NCBI GenBank assembly: GCA_965602655.1
Contig: CBFCZE010000151.1
Span: 1-6,111, forward strand
Reading direction: 5' to 3'
Origin: JAAERC01 sp965602655
GTDB taxonomy: Bacteria > Zixibacteria > MSB-5A5 > GN15 > PGXB01
DNA: 6,111 nt
Part shown: in pieces, positions 1-5,157 of the stretch
Numbering within the stretch: the first letter of the stretch is position 1
Layout of the letters: every line of letters begins with the position of its first letter
The notes under the pieces: model-generated
What the model was told of the DNA's origin: nothing
Databases searched by the model: none
The model's input: the letters and a program-made list of their open reading frames with translations, nothing else
Position numbers and translations under genes: made by a program

Positions 1-265
1 CAATTTTTTGATTGAATCCAAGCGGAGTCCCGGCGCTATCAAAATATTGAAAGAATATTTCGCTCCGACCATTGCGTTTATCGGCCCAAACAACTACAAA
101 CTCACCGGCATAATTTACGGTAACCCTGGGATTGAGTTGCTCGGCCTGATGAGCATCATCATTGACAAGAATATCGAATGTATCATCGGCAAATAGATAC
201 TGCACCGCCAGGAAAAAGAAAGCAATCGATACAAATATTCTTAAATAAAAATAACTATATTTCAT
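1..265 (-). CDS. N-terminal part of an exported protein of unknown function (cut by left edge)
   Basis: Reading the minus strand from the ATG at 263-265 gives 88 codons open to the window edge. An in-frame TAA at 269-271 lies just upstream, so the start is this ATG or the adjoining TTG at 266-268. Residues 1-26 look like a Sec signal peptide: a short basic/polar start (MKYSYFYLR), a hydrophobic core around residues 10-20 (IFVSIAFFFLA) and a probable cleavage near LFA/DD. The mature part is soluble in character: an Asp-rich stretch (DDTFDILVNDDAHQ), then VNYAGEFVVVWADKRNG and an IFFQYFDSAGTPLG turn. That looks like one strand-turn blade of a beta-rich repeat protein, as in large secreted or surface proteins of FCB-type bacteria; this is an inference. 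No clear Shine-Dalgarno precedes the start. It is separated from the HU unit by a strong terminator, so it probably has its own promoter. Function is not recognised. Confidence 0.75.
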   Translation of the reverse strand, partial: MKYSYFYLRIFVSIAFFFLAVQYLFADDTFDILVNDDAHQAEQLNPRVTVNYAGEFVVVWADKRNGRSEIFFQYFDSAGTPLGFNQKI

Positions 266-316
266 CAATTAAGACATTAGCAATATCAATGCCTTTTTTG
301 CGGTGGGAGCAAAATA

Positions 317-345
317 ATAATGCGGCCTATCTTATTAGTTTTCAA
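317..345 (-). promoter_or_regulatory. Weak candidate sigma70-like promoter for the exported protein
   Basis: On the minus strand, TTGAAA (340-345) is followed after 17 bp by CATTAT (317-322). This matches five and four of six consensus bases. A TATTAT lies 3 bp further downstream as an alternative -10. It sits between the upstream terminator and the ATG at 265 and would give a leader of about 45 nt. The region is AT-rich, so a chance match is quite possible. Confidence 0.35.
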
Positions 346-392
346 TGGGTTGAAAGTACGATATTTGCCAAAATGAGAACGTTGACAAATAT

Positions 393-441
393 AAAAAAAA
401 GAGAGGAAAACAGTTCCCAATTTGTCGGGAACTGTTTTCCT
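393..441 (-). terminator. Rho-independent terminator of the HU / tiny ribosomal protein unit
   Basis: The arms 405-418 (GGAAAACAGTTCCC) and 427-440 (GGGAACTGTTTTCC) are perfectly complementary over 14 bp. A further A-T pair (404/441) makes 15, and the loop is 8 nt. Read on the minus strand, the hairpin is followed by CTC and then eight consecutive T (393-400), the classical intrinsic terminator layout. It begins about 42 nt after the stop codon of the 31-residue gene. On the plus strand the hairpin is followed by TTATAGAGG with no U-tract, so it works in the minus direction. Confidence 0.93.
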
Positions 442-482
442 TATAGAGGATTTTCTTTATGCTTTATAATTAAGAAAAAATA

Positions 483-578
483 TTATCTTTTTTTCTTTTT
501 ATGACGATCAGCTCTTCTGCGTTTCTTGCGTTTATGAGTTTTAATCTTTAATCGCTTGCGTTTCTTTCCGCTGGGCAT
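483..578 (-). CDS. Tiny basic ribosomal-type protein, AURKAIP1/COX24 (mS38/bS22-like) family, 31 aa
   Basis: The minus-strand ATG at 576-578 opens a 31-codon frame ending in TAA at 483-485. The protein begins MPSGKKRKRLKIKTHKRKKR and ends in RHKKKKR. Twenty of its 31 residues are Lys or Arg, with two His. From memory this is the layout of the short bacterial proteins annotated as AURKAIP1/COX24 domain (Pfam DUF1713). That family is related to mitochondrial mS38 and to mycobacterial bS22, which bind rRNA in the small subunit. A role as a small ribosomal protein is therefore likely by family, not shown here. A GGAGG sits at 583-587, and an out-of-frame ATG at 580-582 lies too close to it to be used. 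The gene starts 28 bp after the HU stop and ends just before a strong terminator, so the two genes are probably co-transcribed. It is short enough to be missed by default gene callers. Confidence 0.88.
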   Translation of the reverse strand: MPSGKKRKRLKIKTHKRKKRRRADRHKKKKR

Positions 579-582
579 TCAT

Positions 583-587
583 CCTCC
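583..587 (-). promoter_or_regulatory. Shine-Dalgarno site of the 31-aa gene
   Basis: GGAGG on the minus strand, 4 nt from the ATG at 576-578. It decides the start: the neighbouring ATG at 580-582 directly abuts the SD and is in another frame. It also supports the reality of this very short gene. Confidence 0.8.
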
Positions 588-606
588 ATATTGGCTGACC
601 GAACAA

Positions 607-894
607 TTATTCAATCGGCAACTTCGTTATCATGTTTTTGAATTCGTTCGAAGGCTTAAAAACAGGTACTTTTCTTCCAGGTACAGGAACAACCTCACCC
701 GTTCTTGGATTTCTGGCCTTTCTTTCTTTTCTTAGTTTGACTTTAAACGTACCGAAACCCCTGATTTCGATATTGTTATCAGCCTCCATAGATTTTTTTA
801 TCGTATCGAGCAAGGCATCGACAACAACGGCAACATCTGTTCTGGTAAGGCCGGTTCTTTCGGCCACTTTTTCAACTATATCAGCTTTGGTCAT
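607..894 (-). CDS. HU/IHF-family nucleoid DNA-binding protein
   Basis: The product has 95 residues, the usual family size (about 90-100). It is a small dimeric architectural protein that bends DNA and compacts the nucleoid. An N-terminal helical dimerisation half (MTKADIVEKVAERTGLT..., 1-40) is followed by the family signature at 46-66 (GFGTFKVKLRKERKARNPRTG). The beta-arm carries RNP at 61-63, whose proline intercalates into DNA in HU and IHF. The C-terminus has VPVFKPSNEFK, matching the conserved final beta strand and helix. The text IEIRGFGTF is somewhat IHF-like, but HU and IHF subunits cannot be told apart safely here, so no symbol is given. The ATG start is supported by the strong SD at 899-905. 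It is preceded by its own likely promoter and a long leader, and followed after 28 bp by the mS38/bS22-like gene. Confidence 0.97.
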   Translation of the reverse strand: MTKADIVEKVAERTGLTRTDVAVVVDALLDTIKKSMEADNNIEIRGFGTFKVKLRKERKARNPRTGEVVPVPGRKVPVFKPSNEFKNMITKLPIE

Positions 895-898
895 AACA

Positions 899-905
899 TC
901 CTCCC
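899..905 (-). promoter_or_regulatory. Strong Shine-Dalgarno site of the HU-family gene
   Basis: GGGAGGA on the minus strand, 4 nt from the ATG at 892-894. It is the best ribosome-binding site in the window, as expected for an abundant nucleoid protein. By contrast, miaA and sppA have little or no SD and seem to depend on coupling to the gene before them. Confidence 0.8.
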
Positions 906-1024
906 TCGGAAACCGGCTGATTTATATTTATTTATTTTTATTTTCATACTCATTAATAATAATCTTTTACGGCCTACTAAATAATATCAACAAATTCCAA
1001 TCCTTATAAAATCTACAACGTGCT

Positions 1025-1053
1025 ATATTAAGATATTTTTCTCTGCAAGTCAA
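1025..1053 (-). promoter_or_regulatory. Sigma70-like promoter of the HU unit
   Basis: Minus-strand TTGACT (1048-1053, five of six consensus bases) is followed after exactly 17 bp by TAATAT (1025-1030, four of six). It begins 13 bp after the sppA stop codon and would start transcription near 1018. That leaves an AT-rich leader of about 120 nt before the HU start. The whole 895-1066 gap has no other obvious signal apart from the SD. Confidence 0.65.
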
Positions 1054-1066
1054 TGCTTTTCTTAGA

Positions 1067-1963
1067 CTAATACAAATACAAAATTTCCGGACCCAAACCT
1101 CCCTTGGAGGTTGCTCGTTCGACATTCTTTAATAATCCTCCTATTAAATCAAAAATTCCTTTTTCCGGGATAAAATCTTTGACGGTTTGCGGTTTCCCGC
1201 TTATTCCGGCTAATTCAGCCGCCAGCCTGACGGCATCTTCAAATCCACCTAAGGTATCGACTAACCCATTATAATAAGCCTGACGACCACTGAAAACCGA
1301 GCCATCGGCCAATTTATAAATCTCTTCCTTATCCATCTCCCGGCCAGCCACAATTGCTTCCACAAATTGCTCATATGAATCCATAACCATTGCCGAAAGC
1401 ATTTTCCGTTCATCGGCGGTAATATTCCTATCAAACGAACCAACATCTTTAAGCTTGCCCGATTTAATCGTTTCGTATTTTACCCCAACCTTTTTAAACA
1501 GTTCGCCGGCAGTAGGATAGCTTAGCATCACACCAATCGAGCCGGTTATTGTACCCGGGTTGGCCATAATCATATCAGATGCGCAGGCAATATAATATCC
1601 GCCTGAGGCAGCCACAGAAGACATTGAGGTTAAGACAACTTTACCTTCTTCTTCGCGAATCCTTAAAATCTCATTATAAATCTCCTGCGATGGGGCAATT
1701 CCTCCGCCGGGAGAATTCACATGGAGAACAATAGCTCTAACACTGCTCTTTTCGCCCCACTTTTTCAATTGTTTGACTATTCGTTCTGAAGAATATATGT
1801 CGCCAAATACTTCAACAATTGCCACCTTGGAACCGAAACCACCCCAGTCCATATCGCCGCCCTCGGACATCAGGCCAATAAACATCAACCCGAAAAATCC
1901 AATAGTAATAAAGAATGTGGCGGCAATGACAATCGCAATTATTATATCTCTTTTTTTGGCCAT
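1067..1963 (-). CDS. sppA: Signal peptide peptidase SppA, short form (S49 family)
   Basis: A 298-residue membrane-bound serine protease of MEROPS family S49, the family that degrades cleaved signal peptides and other membrane-associated peptides. MAKKRD is followed by one transmembrane segment (about 7-32), giving an N-in anchor with the catalytic domain outside. HVNSPGGG (81-88) is the conserved oxyanion-region strand. The nucleophile is predicted as Ser120 in SVAASGGYY. The general base is predicted as Lys172 in IKSGKLKD; the spacing of 52 residues is the same as Ser147/Lys199 of Bacillus subtilis SppA. GTITGSIGV (137-145) and DGSVFSGRQAYYNGLVD (220-236) are further family landmarks. The length fits the single-domain 36K form, not the duplicated 67K E. 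coli enzyme. It starts 8 bp after the transglycosylase stop, with no convincing SD, so translation is probably coupled and the two envelope genes form one unit. Confidence 0.96.
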   Translation of the reverse strand: MAKKRDIIIAIVIAATFFITIGFFGLMFIGLMSEGGDMDWGGFGSKVAIVEVFGDIYSSERIVKQLKKWGEKSSVRAIVLHVNSPGGGIAPSQEIYNEILRIREEEGKVVLTSMSSVAASGGYYIACASDMIMANPGTITGSIGVMLSYPTAGELFKKVGVKYETIKSGKLKDVGSFDRNITADERKMLSAMVMDSYEQFVEAIVAGREMDKEEIYKLADGSVFSGRQAYYNGLVDTLGGFEDAVRLAAELAGISGKPQTVKDFIPEKGIFDLIGGLLKNVERATSKGGLGPEILYLY

Positions 1964-1971
1964 ATTTTTAC

Positions 1972-4074
1972 TTAATTTCTGGTATAAATTTTCAACTTGT
2001 CTCCCGGTTGAATCTTTCTAAGATTTCTAATGTTGTTCCAGGATTTAATATTCGACACGGTCGTCTTAAAGCGAGCGGCAATTTCTGAAACCGTATCGCC
2101 TTTTCTTATAGTATAAACCTGATAGTTATCGCCCTGGGAAACCATACCGGGAACTTTCAATTTCTGACCGGGATAAATATAACTTCTTCGTCCCAAACCA
2201 TTAAGTTTTCGCAGTGCCGATACCGATGTATTAAACTTTTTGGCAATTTCCCAGAGGGAATCTCCGCGTCTGACTTTATAATTGCCGGTCTTATCAACCG
2301 ATGCATTGGTTGATGCAAACGATTTCTGATTTTTGCTGTCAGTAATAACCAGTTTCTGACCCACATAAATACGCGATTTACTATCAAGTTTATTAAGCCT
2401 TCTTACCTTTTCCGGAGTGGTTCCAAAAGCCCTGGCAATCTCCCAGACATTATCGCCGGAGCGGACATTGTATACATTCCCTTCCAGCCCATAATTGCGT
2501 TTCCTGCTTGAGGAATAACTTTTATCGTTTGGAACCGGAACAACCAGCGACTTACCGGCATAAATCTTTGAGCGACGGCTCAAATTATTAGCACTGAAAA
2601 TAGCGTATTGAGAAACGCCATATTTCCGGGCAATGGTCGAAACCGTTTCCCCCTTTTTGATTTTATGCTTAACCCAGCTGGTCTGTTTTGACGACGGCAT
2701 ATCATCATAGGCGGCCAAAAATTTCTGCTTACTTCCTTTGGGGATTCGAAGTTTGTACTCTTTTATTTTGGGCGGCGTAAACTGCCGTAGTAGTTCCGGA
2801 TTATATGCTTTCATTTCCTTAATCGAACTGCCAATCGCCTTTGCAACCACATTCAGATCAAGACATTTTTTAACAACGACTTCATCATAAGTCCATTCCG
2901 GTTCATATTCAATATCTGTGAATCCAAACTTTTCAGGATTTTTGCAAATAATGGTCGCCGCCATAAAAAACGGAACATAATCTTCGGTCTGCTTGCGGAG
3001 TTTCATTTTCCAGAAATCTTTTGTCTTCTGCTTTTTGATGGTGCGGCCGACTCTTCCAGGACCGCCATTATACGCCGCCATAGCCAGTTCCCAGCTGCCA
3101 AATTTCTCATATAGGTCTTTTAAGAAACGGGCCGCAGAATGAGTCGATTTCACTGGATCCTTACGTTCGTCATACCACCAGTTCCGATGTAAATCATACA
3201 TTCGTCCGGTCGAGGCAATAAACTGCCAGAGACCCATCGCCCTTGCCCACGAATAAGCCTTCGGGTTGTACCCCGATTCCACCAGCGCCAGATATTTTAT
3301 GTCCGTCGGTATGCCATAATCTTTAAAAATTCTTTCAATCATCGGGATATATTTTGTCGAACGTGATAAGTATCGTGCGAATGCATCCCGCGCTACCGTC
3401 TGATAGTACAAAATACTTTTTTTAACCCGCTCATTCATTACGATCGGAACATTGTAGGGCACCTTTTCCTCAGCATATTTTTCCAGACGGTTCAACTCGG
3501 CGGGATCGATGACAATATGATTTATCTCAGAAAAGCGGGATATCAAAGCATCAGCCGAAACATCACTGGGCAGATGTCCCAATGATACCAAAGTAATTTT
3601 ATAATTGGCTATTATTTCTGATAATATCTGATTATATTTGGCGCCCTCCGGAGAGATTGGTTTGGTTTCGCTATCAATATCAAGATCACCCAAAATTCCC
3701 AGACTTTTCTCAAAGTAATATTGCGCCTCATCCCAAATACCTTCACTATTGGCCAAGACGCCCATTAAATAATATTCATGAGCCAGATTTAACTGACGCC
3801 ATATATAATCGTCAACCGCAACTGATATATCATTTTCATCAGCTTCATCCATGGTCATCGATGGTCTGTCGCTGAGCCTGTCAAGATAGATCTGACCGTC
3901 GCTGGTTTCCCCGGACTCAGCCTGTTTTGCGTGCGCTTCATAAGCCGTCGGCTCACTCGGCCTGGCCGATTCGTCGGTTGATTTTTTTAGATTCGGATTT
4001 GTGCAGGAATTAAACAGCAACGATAAAATTGTGAGGGTAAGTATCGTAATTAGAATATTTCTCTTTTGTTTCAT
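1972..4074 (-). CDS. mltD: MltD-type membrane-bound lytic murein transglycosylase with four LysM domains
   Basis: From the ATG at 4072-4074 the product has 700 residues. It cleaves the MurNAc-GlcNAc bond of peptidoglycan to give 1,6-anhydro ends. The N-terminus (MKQKRN, hydrophobic stretch, LLFNSC) is a lipoprotein signal with Cys24 as the likely lipidated residue, though Phe at -3 is unusual. A region around 92-127 (HEYYLMGVLANSEGIWDEAQ...) resembles one TPR-like helical hairpin. The family-1 transglycosylase domain spans about 242-352: catalytic Glu266 in ALVESGYNP, then GLWQF (281-285) and AYNGGPG (334-340). A degenerate LysM-like stretch (about 397-445) precedes four clear LysM modules at about 469-513, 534-577, 598-642 and 653-697; these bind glycan GlcNAc. 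The longer frame reaches a TTG at 4113, but that start would put 13 residues before the lipoprotein signal and lacks an SD. The ATG has GAAAG nearby. It is followed by sppA after 8 bp. Confidence 0.95.
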   Translation of the reverse strand: MKQKRNILITILTLTILSLLFNSCTNPNLKKSTDESARPSEPTAYEAHAKQAESGETSDGQIYLDRLSDRPSMTMDEADENDISVAVDDYIWRQLNLAHEYYLMGVLANSEGIWDEAQYYFEKSLGILGDLDIDSETKPISPEGAKYNQILSEIIANYKITLVSLGHLPSDVSADALISRFSEINHIVIDPAELNRLEKYAEEKVPYNVPIVMNERVKKSILYYQTVARDAFARYLSRSTKYIPMIERIFKDYGIPTDIKYLALVESGYNPKAYSWARAMGLWQFIASTGRMYDLHRNWWYDERKDPVKSTHSAARFLKDLYEKFGSWELAMAAYNGGPGRVGRTIKKQKTKDFWKMKLRKQTEDYVPFFMAATIICKNPEKFGFTDIEYEPEWTYDEVVVKKCLDLNVVAKAIGSSIKEMKAYNPELLRQFTPPKIKEYKLRIPKGSKQKFLAAYDDMPSSKQTSWVKHKIKKGETVSTIARKYGVSQYAIFSANNLSRRSKIYAGKSLVVPVPNDKSYSSSRKRNYGLEGNVYNVRSGDNVWEIARAFGTTPEKVRRLNKLDSKSRIYVGQKLVITDSKNQKSFASTNASVDKTGNYKVRRGDSLWEIAKKFNTSVSALRKLNGLGRRSYIYPGQKLKVPGMVSQGDNYQVYTIRKGDTVSEIAARFKTTVSNIKSWNNIRNLRKIQPGDKLKIYTRN

Positions 4075-4168
4075 GTTATCTTTCAATAGTTTATAAATTC
4101 TCTCTACTCCCAATATTATCGGAGTTTCCTTTTTATACTTTACGCAAAAACGCTCTAACTTATTGTCA

Positions 4169-4198
4169 TATATACAAAAATAGAAAAATATATGTCAA
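4169..4198 (-). promoter_or_regulatory. Sigma70-like promoter of the transglycosylase-sppA unit
   Basis: On the minus strand a perfect TTGACA (4193-4198) is followed after 18 bp by TATATA (4169-4174, four of six bases). It starts 8 bp after the miaA stop and predicts transcription from about 4162, a leader of about 90 nt. This position supports the ATG at 4074 and suggests that the envelope genes can be expressed apart from mutL-miaA. No hairpin-plus-T-tract terminator is seen in the 4075-4206 gap, so read-through from miaA remains possible. Confidence 0.65.
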
Positions 4199-4206
4199 GG
4201 ATTTAA

Positions 4207-5157
4207 TTATTTTGTCCAAAAGCCCGCCAAATCAGCCTTCAGACTATCGGCGGAATCATAGAAAATTACATTTTTCATTCCCTTAAACCAGGTTATCTGT
4301 CTTTTGGCGTAGCGGCGACTGTTTTGTTTTATCAGATTTATGGCCGTTTCAAGAGAAATCTCATCGTCAAAATATCGGAATAACTCATTATATCCGATAA
4401 CGTTTACTTTTTTGACCGTCTCTTTCATGCCGTTATTAATCAACCATTCGACCTCGTCAAGCAGACCGGAATTCACCATAATATCTACCCGGGCATTAAT
4501 CCTTTCATATAATATTTCTCGTGGAGGAATCAGGCAAAATATTTTATATTTGTATTTGCTCGAACTCTCCTGATTCTGAGTCAGAAATTCCGATTTCGGT
4601 TTTCCGGTTAAATGATAAATCTCAAGCGCCCTAATTATTTTCTTAATGTTATTGGGATGAACTTTTTCCGCTTCGGTAGGATCAACCGCCCGCAGTTTCT
4701 CAAACAGATATTTGGGCCCCTTTGTTATTACCTCCTCTTCCAGCTGATTTCTGTGTGAAAAATCGTCATCCGGAATTTCAATTATACCTTCCACCAGTGA
4801 TCTGACATACAGTCCGGTACCACCGCAAATTAACGGTACAACTTCCCTTTTGAGAGTCACGGCTATAATATTTTTGCTGTCCTCTACAAAATCAAAAGCG
4901 GTGTATCTCTCCCCCGGCTTAACAAAATCGACAAGATGAAATTTGTATCGAGAAAGAATATCGGTTGATGGTTTATCGGTCCCGATACTTAAGTATTTAT
5001 AAATCTGCCGGGAGTCGGCCGAGATTATTTCAATCTGCGGAAAGATATCGGCCAATTCTGTCGCAACCGATGTTTTGCCCGATGCGGTCGGACCAACCAG
5101 AACCGGAATAAGGGGGTAATCCGTATTATTTTCGGCCGAATTTTTTGTCGAGTTCAT
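4207..5157 (-). CDS. miaA: tRNA dimethylallyltransferase MiaA
   Basis: A 316-residue enzyme of usual length. It transfers a dimethylallyl group from DMAPP to N6 of A37 in tRNAs that read UNN codons, the first step towards the (ms2)i6A modification that stabilises codon-anticodon pairing. The P-loop is GPTASGKT (22-29). ADSRQIY (47-53) holds the catalytic Asp and substrate-binding region, followed by IGTDKP (58-63), where the family usually has IGTAKP. CGGTGLY (111-117), HPNNIKKIIRALEIY (167-181), VIGYNE (253-258) and RRYAKRQITWF (281-291) are the remaining family motifs. All key motifs are present, so it appears intact. Its first 32 bp overlap the end of mutL in another frame, and no SD precedes the ATG, so it is probably translated by coupling to mutL. 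The mutL-miaA adjacency is common in bacteria. Confidence 0.97.
   Translation of the reverse strand: MNSTKNSAENNTDYPLIPVLVGPTASGKTSVATELADIFPQIEIISADSRQIYKYLSIGTDKPSTDILSRYKFHLVDFVKPGERYTAFDFVEDSKNIIAVTLKREVVPLICGGTGLYVRSLVEGIIEIPDDDFSHRNQLEEEVITKGPKYLFEKLRAVDPTEAEKVHPNNIKKIIRALEIYHLTGKPKSEFLTQNQESSSKYKYKIFCLIPPREILYERINARVDIMVNSGLLDEVEWLINNGMKETVKKVNVIGYNELFRYFDDEISLETAINLIKQNSRRYAKRQITWFKGMKNVIFYDSADSLKADLAGFWTK

Noticed and set aside
8..504. Two plus-strand open frames (8-196 and 178-504)
   Set aside because: The first is antisense to the exported protein. The second runs through the terminator hairpin and the antisense of the 31-aa gene. Neither has an SD or recognisable protein character.
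632..1009. Plus-strand frame opposite the HU gene, with hydrophobic stretches
   Set aside because: It is an antisense shadow of a strongly conserved HU gene continuing into an AT-rich intergenic region. Its hydrophobicity follows from the complement of Lys-rich codons.
1972..2700. Tandem repeats in the 3' part of the transglycosylase gene
   Set aside because: These are the diverged LysM modules seen at protein level. No near-identical DNA repeats or CRISPR-like spacing is present.
4075..4113. TTG start at 4111-4113 for the transglycosylase
   Set aside because: It would add 13 residues before a normal lipoprotein signal and has no SD. The ATG at 4072-4074 gives a signal peptide that begins MKQKRN and is a better start.
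4135..4160. Possible terminator after miaA around the minus-strand GCGTTTTTGCG
   Set aside because: The two GCG elements are direct, not inverted, so they cannot pair. No other hairpin with a T-tract is seen in this gap.
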